Of a DNA stretch of 64,000 bases, positions 40,866 through 53,900 are shown in pieces. Both the position numbers and the translations under genes were made by a program. The notes under the pieces are model-generated. The model saw nothing but the letters and a program-made list of their open reading frames with translations. It made no database searches and was not told where the DNA came from. Source of the stretch: Lasioglossum baleicum (taxonomy: Eukaryota; Arthropoda; Insecta; Hymenoptera; Halictidae); NCBI RefSeq assembly GCF_051020765.1, contig NW_027469236.1, forward strand, positions 124,001-188,000, read 5' to 3'. Every line of letters starts with the position of its first letter. Position 1 is the first letter of the stretch.

Positions 40866-43800
40866 ACGTGCGAGAGGATGCATCCCGCAGGCTAGTCGAG
40901 TAAGAACACGTGCGAGGTTTTGTGGGATGCGCATGCGCAGGGTTTTTGGGATGCGCATGCGCAGGTTTTGTGGGATGCGCATGCGCAGGTTTTGTGGGAT
41001 GCGCATGCGCAGGTTTTGTGGGATGCGAATGCGCAGGTTTTTTGGGATGCGCATGGCTATTCGAGCAAAAACACGTGCTAGAGGATGCATCCCGCATGCT
41101 AGTCGAGTAAAAACACATGCGAGAGGATGCATCCCGCAGGCTAGTCGAGTAAAAACACATGCGAGAGGATGCATCCCGCAGGCTAGTCGAGTAAAAATAC
41201 GTGCGAGGTTTTGTGGGATGCGCATGCGCAGGTTTTGTGGGATGCGCATGCGCAGGATTTGTGGGATGCGAATGCGCAGTTTTTTTGGGATGCGCATGGC
41301 TAGTCGAGCAAAAACACGTGCGAGAGGATGCATCCCGCAGGCTAGTCGAGTAAAAACACATGCGAGAGGATGCATCCCGCAGGCTAGTCGAGTAAAAACA
41401 CATGCGAGAGGATGCATCCCGCAGGCTAGTCGAGTAAAAACACGTGCGAGAGGATGCTTCCCGCAGGCTAGTCGAGTAAAAACACGTGCGAGAGGATGCA
41501 TCCCGCAGGCTAGTCGAGTAAAAACACGTGCGAGAGAATGCATCCCGCAGGCTAGTCGAGTAAAAACACATGCGAGAGGATGCATCCCGCAGGCTAGTCG
41601 AGGAAAAACACATGCGAGAGGATGCATCCCGCAGGCTAGTCGAGTAAAAACACGTGCGAGAGGATGCTTCCCGCAGGCTAGTCGAGTAAAAACACGTGCG
41701 AGAGGATGCATCCCGCAGGCTAGTCGAGCAAAAAATCGTGCGAGAGGATGCATCCCGCAGGCTAGTCGTGTAAAAACACGTGCGAGAGGATGCTTCCCGC
41801 AGGCTGGTCGAGTAAAAACACGTGCGAGAGGATGCATCCCGCAGGCTAGTCGAGTAAAAACACATGCGAGAGGATGCATCCCGCAGGCTAGTCGAGTAAA
41901 AACACATGCGAGAGGATGCATCCCGCAGGCTAGTCGAGTAAAAACACGTGCGAGAGGATGCTTCCCGCAGGCTAGTCGAGTAAAAACACGTGCGAGAGGA
42001 TGCATCCCGCAGGCTAGTCGAGTAAAAACACGTGCGAGAGGATGCATCCCGCAGGCTAGTCGAGTAAGAACACGTGCGAGGTTTTGTGGGATGCGCATGC
42101 GCAGGGTTTTTGGGATGCGCATGCGCAGGTTTTGTGGGATGCGCATGCGCAGGTTTTGTGGGATGCGCATGCGCAGGTTTTGTGGGATGCGAATGCGCAG
42201 GTTTTTTGGGATGCGCATGCGCAGGTTTTTTGGGATGCGCATGGCTAGTCGAGCAAAAACACGTGCTAGAGGATGCATCCCGCATGCTAGTCGAGTAAAA
42301 ACACATGCGAGAGGATGCATCCCGCAGGCTAGTCGAGTAAAAACACATGCGAGAGGATGCATCCCGCAGGCTAGTCGAGTAAAAATACGTGCGAGGTTTT
42401 GTGGGATGCGCATGCGCAGGTTTTGTGGGATGCGCATGCGCAGGATTTGTGGGATGCGAATGCGCAGGTTTTTTGGGATGCGCATGCGCAGGTTTTTTGG
42501 GATGCGCATGGCTAGTCGAGCAAAAACACGTGCGAGAGGATGCATCCCGCAGGCTAGTCGAGTAAAAACACATGCGAGAGGATGCATCCCGCAGGCTAGT
42601 CGAGTAAAAACACATGCGAGAGGATGCATCCCGCAGGCTAGTCGAGTAAAAACACGTGCGAGAGGATGCTTCCCGCAGGCTAGTCGAGTAAAAACACGTG
42701 CGAGAGGATGCATCCCGCAGGCTAGTCGAGTAAAAACACGTGCGAGAGGATGCTTCCCGCAGGCTAGTCGAGTAAAAACACGTGCGAGAGGATGCATCCC
42801 GCAGGCTAGTCGAGTAAAAACACGTGCGAGAGGATGCATCCCGCAGGCTAGTCGAGTAAAAACACATGCGAGAGGATGCATCCCGCAGGCTAGTCGAGTA
42901 AAAACACGTGCGAGAGGATGCTTCCCGCAGGCTAGTCGAGCAAAAACACGTGCGAGTGGATGCATCCCACAGGCTAGTCGAGCAAAAACACGTGCGAGAG
43001 GATGCATCCCGCAGGCTAGTCGAGTAAAAACACGTGCGAGAGGATGCATCCCGCAGGCTAGTCGAGTAAAAAATCGTGCGAGAGGATGCATCCCGCAGGC
43101 TAGTCGTGTAAAAACACGTGCGAGAGGATGCTTCCCGCAGGCTAGTCGAGTAAAAACACGTGCGAGAGGATGCATCCCGCAGGCTAGTCGAGTAAAAACA
43201 CATGCGAGAGGATGCATCCCGCAGGCTAGTCGAGTAAAAACACATGCGAGAGGATGCATCCCGCAGGCTAGTCGAGTAAAAACACGTGCGAGAGGATGCA
43301 TCCCGCAGGCTAGTCGAGTAAGAACACGTGCGAGGTTTTGTGGGATGCGCATGCGCAGGTTTTGTGGGATGCGCATGCGCAGGTTTTGTGGGATGCGCAT
43401 GCGCAGGTTTTGTGGGATGCGAATGCGCAGGTTTTTTGGGATGCGCATGGCTATTCGAGCAAAAACACGTGCTAGAGGATGCATCCCGCATGCTAGTCGA
43501 GTAAAAACACATGCGAGAGGATGCATCCCGCAGGCTAGTCGAGTAAAAACACATGCGAGAGGATGCATCCCGCAGGCTAGTCGAGTAAAAACACGTGCGA
43601 GAGGATGCTTCCCGCAGGCTAGTCGAGTAAAAACACGTGCGAGAGGATGCATCCCGCAGGCTAGTCGAGTAAAAACACGTGCGAGAGAATGCATCCCGCA
43701 GGCTAGTCGAGTAAAAACACATGCGAGAGGATGCATCCCGCAGGCTAGTCGAGGAAAAACACATGCGAGAGGATGCATCCCGCAGGCTAGTCGAGTAAAA

Positions 43801-45021
43801 ACACGTGCGAGAGGATGCTTCCCGCAGGCTAGTCGAGTAAAAACACGTGCGAGAGGATGCATCCCGCAGGCTAGTCGAGCAAAAAATCGTGCGAGAGGAT
43901 GCATCCCGCAGGCTAGTCGTGTAAAAACACGTGCGAGAGGATGCTTCCCGCAGGCTGGTCGAGTAAAAACACGTGCGAGAGGATGCATCCCGCAGGCTAG
44001 TCGAGTAAAAACACATGCGAGAGGATGCATCCCGCAGGCTAGTCGAGTAAAAACACATGCGAGAGGATGCATCCCGCAGGCTAGTCGAGTAAAAACACGT
44101 GCGAGAGGATGCTTCCCGCAGGCTAGTCGAGTAAAAACACGTGCGAGAGGATGCATCCCGCAGGCTAGTCGAGTAAAAACACGTGCGAGAGGATGCATCC
44201 CGCAGGCTAGTCGAGTAAGAACACGTGCGAGAGGATGCATCCCGCAGGCTAGTCGAGTAAAAACACATGCGAGAGGATGCATCCCGCAGGCTAGTCGAGT
44301 AAAAATACGTGCGAGGTTTTGTGGGATGCGCATGCGCAGGTTTTGTGGGATGCGCATGCGCAGGATTTGTGGGATGCGAATGCGCAGGTTTTTTGGGATG
44401 CGCATGCGCAGGTTTTTTGGGATGCGCATGGCTAGTCGAGCAAAAACACGTGCGAGAGGATGCATCCCGCAGGCTAGTCGAGTAAAAACACATGCGAGAG
44501 GATGCATCCCGCAGGCTAGTCGAGTAAAAACACATGCGAGAGGATGCATCCCGCAGGCTAGTCGAGTAAAAACACGTGCGAGAGGATGCTTCCCGCAGGC
44601 TAGTCGAGTAAAAACACGTGCGAGAGGATGCATCCCGCAGGCTAGTCGAGTAAAAACACGTGCGAGAGGATGCTTCCCGCAGGCTAGTCGAGTAAAAACA
44701 CGTGCGAGAGGATGCATCCCGCAGGCTAGTCGAGTAAAAACACGTGCGAGAGGATGCATCCCGCAGGCTAGTCGAGTAAAAACACATGCGAGAGGATGCA
44801 TCCCGCAGGCTAGTCGAGTAAAAACACGTGCGAGAGGATGCTTCCCGCAGGCTAGTCGAGCAAAAACACGTGCGAGAGGATGCATCCCACAGGCTAGTCG
44901 AGCAAAAACACGTGCGAGAGGATGCATCCCGCAGGCTAGTCGAGTAAAAACACGTGCGAGAGGATGCATCCCGCAGGCTAGTCGAGTAAAAACATGTGCG
45001 AGAGGATGCATCCCGCAGGCT

Positions 45022-48000
45022 AGTCGAGTTAAAACACGTGCGAGAGGATGCATCCCGCAGGCTAGTCGAGTAAAAACACGTGCGAGAGAATGCATCCCGC
45101 AGGCTAGTCGAGTAAAAATACGTGCGAGGTTTTGTGGGATGCGCATGCGCAGGTTTTGTGGGATGCGCATGCGCAGGATTTGTGGGATGCGAATGCGCAG
45201 TTTTTTTGGGATGCGCATGGCTAGTCGAGCAAAAACACGTGCGAGAGGATGCATCCCGCAGGCTAGTCGAGTAAAAACACATGCGAGAGGATGCATCCCG
45301 CAGGCTAGTCGAGTAAAAACACATGCGATAGGATGCATCCCGCAGGCTAGTCGAGTAAAAACACGTGCGAGAGGATGCTTCCCGCAGGCTAGTCGAGTAA
45401 AAACACGTGCGAGAGGATGCATCCCGCAGGCTAGTCGAGAAAAACACGTGCGGGAGGATGCATCCCGCAGGCTAGTCGAGTAAGAACACGTGCGAGGTTT
45501 TGTGGGATGCGCATGCGCAGGGTTTTTGGGATGCGCATGCGCAGGTTTTGTGGGATGCGCATGCGCAGGTTTTGTGGGATGCGAATGCGCAGGTTCTTTG
45601 GGATGCGCATGCGCAGGTTTTTTAGGATGCGCATTGCTAGTCGAGCAAAAACACGTGCGAGAGGATGCATCCCGCATGCTAGTCGAGTAAAAACACATGC
45701 GAGAGGATGCATCCCGCAGGCTAGTCGAGTAAAAACACATGCGAGAGGATGCATCCCGCAGGCTAGTCGAGTAAAAACACGTGCGAGAGGATGCTTCCCG
45801 CAGGCTAGTCGAGCAAAAACACGTGCGAGAGGATGCATCCCACAGGCTAGTCGAGCAAAAACACGTGCGAGAGGATGCATCCCGCAGGCTAGTCGAGTAA
45901 AAACATGTGCGAGAGGATGCATCCCGGAGGCTAGTCGAGTAAAAACACGTGCGAGAGGATGCTTCCCGCATGCTAGTCGAGTAAAAACACATGCGAGAGG
46001 ATGCATCCCGCAGGCTAGTCGAGTAAAAACACGTGCGAGAGGATGCTTCCCGCAGGCTAGTCGAGTAAAAACACGTGCGGGAGGATGCATCCCGCAAGCT
46101 AGTCGAGTAAAAACACGTGCGAGAGGATGCATCCCGCAGGCTAGTCGAGTAAAAACACATGCGAGAGGATGCATCCCGCAGGCTAGTCGAGTAAAAACAC
46201 GTGCGAGAGGATGCTTCCCGCAGGCTAGTCGAGTTAAAACACGTGCGAGAGGATGCATCCCGCAGGCTAGTCGAGTAAAAACACGTGCGAGAGAATGCAT
46301 CCCGCAGGCTAGTCGAGTAAAAACACATGCGAGAGGATGCATCCCGCAGGCTAGTCGAGTAAAAAATCGTGCGAGAGGATGCATCCCGCAGGCTAGTCGT
46401 GTAAAAACACGTGCGAGAGGATGCTTCCCGCAGGCTAGTCGAGTAAAAACACGTGCGAGAGGATGCATCCCGCAGGCTAGTCGAGTAAAAACACATGCGA
46501 GAGGATGCATCCCGCAGGCTAGTCGAGTAAAAACACATGCGAGAGGATGCATCCCGCAGGCTAGTCGAGTAAAAACACGTGCGAGAGGATGCTTCCCGCA
46601 GGCTAGTCGAGTAAAAACACGTGCGAGAGGATGCATCCCGCAGGCTAGTCGAGTAAAAACACGTGCGAGAGGATGCATCCCGCAGGCTAGTCGAGTAAGA
46701 ACACGTGCGAGGTTTTGTGGGATGCGCATGCGCAGGGTTTTTGGGATGCGCATGCGCAGGTTTTGTGGGATGCGCATGCGCAGGTTTTGTGGGATGCGCA
46801 TGCGCAGGTTTTGTGGGATGCGAATGCGCAGGTTTTTTGGGATGCGCATGGCTATTCGAGCAAAAACACGTGCTAGAGGATGCATCCCGCATGCTAGTCG
46901 AGTAAAAACACATGCGAGAGGATGCATCCCGCAGGCTAGTCGAGTAAAAACACATGCGAGAGGATGCATCCCGCAGGCTAGTCGAGTAAAAATACGTGCG
47001 AGGTTTTGTGGGATGCGCATGCGCAGGTTTTGTGGGATGCGCATGCGCAGGATTTGTGGGATGCGAATGCGCAGTTTTTTTGGGATGCGCATGGCTAGTC
47101 GAGCAAAAACACGTGCGAGAGGATGCATCCCGCAGGCTAGTCGAGTAAAAACACATGCGAGAGGATGCATCCCGCAGGCTAGTCGAGTAAAAACACATGC
47201 GAGAGGATGCATCCCGCAGGCTAGTCGAGTAAAAACACGTGCGAGAGGATGCTTCCCGCAGGCTAGTCGAGTAAAAACACGTGCGAGAGGATGCATCCCG
47301 CAGGCTAGTCGAGTAAAAACACGTGCGAGAGAATGCATCCCGCAGGCTAGTCGAGTAAAAACACATGCGAGAGGATGCATCCCGCAGGCTAGTCGAGGAA
47401 AAACACATGCGAGAGGATGCATCCCGCAGGCTAGTCGAGTAAAAACACGTGCGAGAGGATGCTTCCCGCAGGCTAGTCGAGTAAAAACACGTGCGAGAGG
47501 ATGCATCCCGCAGGCTAGTCGAGCAAAAAATCGTGCGAGAGGATGCATCCCGCAGGCTAGTCGTGTAAAAACACGTGCGAGAGGATGCATCCCGCATGCT
47601 AGTCGAGTAAAAACACATGCGAGAGGATGCATCCCGCAGGCTAGTCGAGTAAAAACACGTGCGAGAGGATGCTTCCCGCAGGCTAGTCGAGTAAAAACAC
47701 GTGCGAGAGGATGCATCCCGCAGGCTAGTCGAGTAAAAACACGTGCGAGAGGATGCATCCCGCAGGCTAGTCGAGTAAGAACACGTGCGAGGTTTTGAGG
47801 GATGCGCATGCGCAGGGTTTTTGGGATGCGCATGCGCAGGTTTTGTGGGATGCGCATGCGCAGGTTTTGTGGGATGCGCATGCGCAGGTTTTGTGGGATG
47901 CGAATGCGCAGGTTTTTTGGGATGCGCATGCGCAGGTTTTTTGGGATGCGCATGGCTAGTCGAGCAAAAACACGTGCTAGAGGATGCATCCCGCATGCTA

Positions 48001-48550
48001 GTCGAGTAAAAACACATGCGAGAGGATGCATCCCGCAGGCTAGTCGAGTAAAAACACATGCGAGAGGATGCATCCCGCAGGCTAGTCGAGTAAAAATACG
48101 TGCGAGGTTTTGTGGGATGCGCATGCGCTGGTTTTGTGGGATGCGCATGCGCAGGATTTGTGGGATGCGAATGCGCAGTTTTTTTGGGATGCGCATGGCT
48201 AGTCGAGCAAAAACACGTGCGAGAGGATGCATCCCGCAGGCTAGTCGAGTAAAAACACATGCGAGAGGATGCATCCCGCAGGCTAGTCGAGTAAAAACAC
48301 ATGCGATAGGATGCATCCCGCAGGCTAGTCGAGTAAAAACACGTGCGAGAGGATGCTTCCCGCAGGCTAGTCGAGTAAAAACACGTGCGGGAGGATGCAT
48401 CCCGCAGGCTAGTCGAGAAAAACACGTGCGGGAGGATGCATCCCGCAGGCTAGTCGAGTAAGAACACGTGCGAGAGGATGCTTCTCGCAGGCTGGTCGAG
48501 CAAAAACACGTGCGAGAGGATGCATCCCGCAGGCTAGTCGAGTAAAAACA
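45022..48550. repeat. Second copy of the segment at 37255-40865
   Basis: It is separated from the first copy by about 4.2 kb of other satellite, so this is a dispersed, not adjacent, duplication within the array. Variant order and private marks match as listed for the first copy. Confidence 0.8.
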
Positions 48551-49369
48551 CATGCGAGAGGATGCATCCCGCAGGCTAGTCGAGTAAAAACACGTGCGAG
48601 AGGATGCATCCCGCAGGCTAGTCGAGTAAAAACACGTGCGAGAGGATGCTTCCCGCAGGCTAGTCGAGTAAAAACACGTGCGAGAGGATGCATCCCGCAG
48701 GCTAGTCGAGTAAAAACACGTGCGAGAGGATGCATCCCGCAGGCTAGTCGAGTAAGAACACGTGCGAGGTTTTGAGGGATGCGCATGCGCAGGTTTTGTG
48801 GGATGCGCATGCGCAGGTTTTGTGGGATGCGCATGCGCAGGTTTTGTGGGATGCGAATGAGCAGGTTTTTTGGGATGCGCATGCGCAGGTTTTTTGGGAT
48901 GCGCATGGCTAGTCGAGCAAAAACACGTGCTAGAGGATGCATCCCGCATGCTAGTCGAGTAAAAACACATGCGAGAGGATGCATCCCGCAGGCTAGTCGA
49001 GTAAAAACACATGCGAGAGGATGCATCCCGCAGGCTAGTCGAGTAAAAATACGTGCGAGGTTTTGTGGGATGCGCATGCGCTGGTTTTGTGGGATGCGCA
49101 TGCGCAGGATTTGTGGGATGCGAATGCGCAGTTTTTTTGGGATGCGCATGGCTAGTCGAGCAAAAACACGTGCGAGAGGATGCATCCCGCAGGCTAGTCG
49201 AGTAAAAACACATGCGAGAGGATGCATCCCGCAGGCTAGTCGAGTAAAAACACATGCGATAGGATGCATCCCGCAGGCTAGTCGAGTAAAAACACGTGCG
49301 AGAGGATGCTTCCCGCAGGCTAGTCGAGTAAAAACACGTGCGAGAGGATGCATCCCGCAGGCTAGTCGA

Positions 49370-50990
49370 GAAAAACACGTGCGGGAGGATGCATCCCGCA
49401 GGCTAGTCGAGTAAGAACACGTGCGAGAGGATGCTTCTCGCAGGCTGGTCGAGCAAAAACACGTGCGAGAGGATGCATCCCGCAGGCTAGTCGAGTAAAA
49501 ACACATGCGAGAGGATGCATCCCGCAGGCTAGTCGAGTAAAAACACGTGCGAGAGGATGCTTCCCGCAGGCTAGTCGAGTAAAAACACGTGCGAGAGGAT
49601 GCATCCCGCAGGCTAGTCGAGTAAAAACACATGCGAGAGAATGCATCCCGCAGGCTAGTCGAGTAAAAACGCATGCGAGAGGATGCTTCTCGCAGGCTGG
49701 TCGAGCAAAAACACGTGCGAGAGGATGCATCCCGCAGGCTAGTCGTGTAAAAACACATGCGAGAGGATGCATCCCGCAGGCTAGTCGAGTAAAAACACGT
49801 GCGAGAGAATGCTTCCCGCAGGCTAGTCGAGTACAAACACGTGCGAGAGGATGCATCCCGCAGTCTAGTCGAGTAAAAACACGTGCGAGAGAATGCATCC
49901 CGCAGGCTAGTCGAGTAAAAACACATGCGAGAGGATGCATCCCGCAGGCTAATCGAGTAAAAACGCATGCGAGAGGATGCTTCTCGCAGGCTGGTCGAGC
50001 AAAAACACGTGCGAGAGGATGCATCCCGCAGGCTAGTCGAGTAAAAACACATGCGAGAGAATGCATCCCTCAGGCTAGTCGAGCAAAGACACGTGCGAGA
50101 GGATGCATCCCGCAGGCTAGTCGAGTAAAAACACATGCGAGAGGATGCATCCCGCAGGCTAGTCGAGTAAAAACACGTGCGAGAGGATGCTTCCCGCAGG
50201 CTAGTCGAGTACAAACACGTGCGAGAGGATGCATCCCGCAGGCTAGTCGAGTAAAAACACGTGCGAGAGAATGCATCCCGCAGGCTAGTCGTGTAAAAAC
50301 ACATGCGAGAGGATGCATCCCGCAGGCTAATCGAGTAAAAACGCATGCGAGAGGATGCTTCTCGCATGCTGGTCGAGCAAAAACACGTGCGAGAGGATGC
50401 ATCCCGCAGGCTAGTCGAGTAAAAACACATGCGAGAGGATGCATCCCGCAGGCTAGTCGAGTAAAAACACGTGCGAGAGGATGCTTCCCGCAGGCTAGTC
50501 GAGCAAAAACACGTGCGAGAGGATGCATCCCACAGGCTAGTCGAGCAAAAACACGTGCGAGAGGATGCATCCCGCAGGCTAGTCGAGTAAAAACACATGC
50601 GAGAGGATGCATCCCGCAGGCTAGTCGAGTAAAAACACGTGCGAGAGGATGCTTCCCGCAGGCTAGTCGAGTTAAAACACGTGCGAGAGGATGCATCCCG
50701 CAGGCTAGTCGAGTAAAAACACGTGCGAGAGAATGCATCCCGCAGGCTAGTCGAGTAAAAATACGTGCGAGGTTTTGTGGGATGCGCATGCGCAGGTTTT
50801 GTGGGATGCGCATGCGCAGGTTTTGTGGGATGCGCATGCGCAGGATTTGTGGGATGCGAATGCGCAGTTTTTTTGGGATGCGCATGGCTAGTCGAGCAAA
50901 AACACGTGCGAGAGGATGCATCCCGCAGGCTAGTCGAGTAAAAACACATGCGAGAGGATGCATCCCGCAGGCTAGTCGAGTAAAAACACG
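49370..50990. repeat. 1.6-kb segment duplicated at about 52490-54115
   Basis: Offset 3122 bp. Shared private variants are GAGCAAAGACAC (50081/53203), GAGTACAAAC monomers, CGCATGCGAGAGGATGCTTC units and the block near 50772/53894. The second copy has CCCGCAGG where the first has CCCTCAGG near 50066. Confidence 0.75.
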
Positions 50991-53900
50991 TGCGAGAGGA
51001 TGCTTCCCGCAGGCTAGTCGAGTAAGAACACGTGCGAGGTTTTGTGGGATGCGCATGCGCAGGGTTTTTGGGATGCGCATGCGCAGGTTTTGTGGGATGC
51101 GCATGCGCAGGTTTTGTGGGATGCGCATGCGCAGGTTTTGTGGGATGCGAATGCGCAGGTTTTTTGGGATGCGCATGGCTATTCGAGCAAAAACACGTGC
51201 TAGAGGATGCATCCCGCATGCTAGTCGAGTAAAAACACATGCGAGAGGATGCATCCCGCAGGCTAGTCGAGTAAAAACACATGCGAGAGGATGCATCCCG
51301 CAGGCTAGTCGAGTAAAAATACGTGCGAGGTTTTGTGGGATGCGCATGCGCAGGTTTTGTGGGATGCGCATGCGCAGGATTTGTGGGATGCGAATGCGCA
51401 GTTTTTTTGGGATGCGCATGGCTAGTCGAGCAAAAACACGTGCGAGAGGATGCATCCCGCAGGCTAGTCGAGTAAAAACACGTGCGAGAGAATGCATCCC
51501 GCAGGCTAGTCGAGTAAAAACACATGCGAGAGGATGCATCCCGCAGGCTAGTCGAGGAAAAACACATGCGAGAGGATGCATGCCGCAGGCTAGTCGAGTA
51601 AAAACACGTGCGAGAGGATGCTTCCCGCAGGCTAGTCGAGTAAAAACACGTGCGAGAGGATGCATCCCGCAGGCTAGTCGAGCAAAAAATCGTGCGAGAG
51701 GATGCATCCCGCAGGCTAGTCGTGTAAAAACACGTGCGAGAGGATGCTTCCCGCAGGCTAGTCGAGTAAAAACACGTGCGAGAGGATGCATCCCGCAGGC
51801 TAGTCGAGTAAAAACACATGCGAGAGGATGCATCCCGCATGCTAGTCGAGTAAAAACACATGCGAGAGGATGCATCCCGCAGGCTAGTCGAGTAAAAACA
51901 CGTGCGAGAGGATGCATCCCGCAGGCTAGTCGAGTAAGAACACGTGCGAGGTTTTGAGGGATGCGCATGCGCAGGGTTTTTGGGATGCGCATGCGCAGGT
52001 TTTGTGGGATGCGCATGCGCAGGTTTTGTGGGATGCGCATGCGCAGGTTTTGTGGGATGCGAATGCGCAGGTTTTTTGGGATGCGCATGCGCAGGTTTTT
52101 TGGGATGCGCATGGCTAGTCGAGCAAAAACACGTGCTAGAGGATGCATCCCGCATGCTAGTCGAGTAAAAACACATGCGAGAGGATGCATCCCGCAGGCT
52201 AGTCGAGTAAAAACACATGCGAGAGGATGCATCCCGCAGGCTAGTCGAGTAAAAATACGTGCGAGGTTTTGTGGGATGCGCATGCGCTGGTTTTGTGGGA
52301 TGCGCATGCGCAGGATTTGTGGGATGCGAATGCGCAGTTTTTTTGGGATGCGCATGGCTAGTCGAGCAAAAACACGTGCGATAGGATGCATCCCGCAGGC
52401 TAGTCGAGTAAAAACACGTGCGAGAGGATGCTTCCCGCAGGCTAGTCGAGTAAAAACACGTGCGAGAGGATGCATCCCGCAGGCTAGTCGAGAAAAACAC
52501 GTGCGGGAGGATGCATCCCGCAGGCTAGTCGAGTAAGAACACGTGCGAGAGGATGCTTCTCGCAGGCTGGTCGAGCAAAAACACGTGCGAGAGGATGCAT
52601 CCCGCAGGCTAGTCGAGTAAAAACACATGCGAGAGGATGCATCCCGCAGGCTAGTCGAGTAAAAACACGTGCGAGAGGATGCTTCCCGCAGGCTAGTCGA
52701 GTAAAAACACGTGCGAGAGGATGCATCCCGCAGGCTAGTCGAGTAAAAACACATGCGAGAGAATGCATCCCGCAGGCTAGTCGAGTAAAAACGCATGCGA
52801 GAGGATGCTTCTCGCAGGCTGGTCGAGCAAAAACACGTGCGAGAGGATGCATCCCGCAGGCTAGTCGTGTAAAAACACATGCGAGAGGATGCATCCCGCA
52901 GGCTAGTCGAGTAAAAACACGTGCGAGAGAATGCTTCCCGCAGGCTAGTCGAGTACAAACACGTGCGAGAGGATGCATCCCGCAGTCTAGTCGAGTAAAA
53001 ACACGTGCGAGAGAATGCATCCCGCAGGCTAGTCGAGTAAAAACACATGCGAGAGGATGCATCCCGCAGGCTAATCGAGTAAAAACGCATGCGAGAGGAT
53101 GCTTCTCGCAGGCTGGTCGAGCAAAAACACGTGCGAGAGGATGCATCCCGCAGGCTAGTCGAGTAAAAACACATGCGAGAGAATGCATCCCGCAGGCTAG
53201 TCGAGCAAAGACACGTGCGAGAGGATGCATCCCGCAGGCTAGTCGAGTAAAAACACATGCGAGAGGATGCATCCCGCAGGCTAGCCGAGTAAAAACACGT
53301 GCGAGAGGATGCTTCCCGCAGGCTAGTCGAGTACAAACACGTGCGAGAGGATGCATCCCGCAGGCTAGTCGAGTAAAAACACGTGCGAGAGAATGCATCC
53401 CGCAGGCTAGTCGTGTAAAAACACATGCGAGAGGATGCATCCCGCAGGCTAATCGAGTAAAAACGCATGCGAGAGGATGCTTCTCGCATGCTGGTCGAGC
53501 AAAAACACGTGCGAGAGGATGCATCCCGCAGGCTAGTCGAGTAAAAACACATGCGAGAGGATGCATCCCGCAGGCTAGTCGAGTAAAAACACGTGCGAGA
53601 GGATGCTTCCCGCAGGCTAGTCGAGCAAAAACACGTGCGAGAGGATGCATCCCACAGGCTAGTCGAGCAAAAACACGTGCGAGAGGATGCATCCCGCAGG
53701 CTAGTCGAGTAAAAACACATGCGAGAGGATGCATCCCGCAGGCTAGTCGAGTAAAAACACGTGCGAGAGGATGCTTCCCGCAGGCTAGTCGAGTTAAAAC
53801 ACGTGCGAGAGGATGCATCCCGCAGGCTAGTCGAGTAAAAACACGTGCGAGAGAATGCATCCCGCAGGCTAGTCGAGTAAAAATACGTGCGAGGTTTTGT

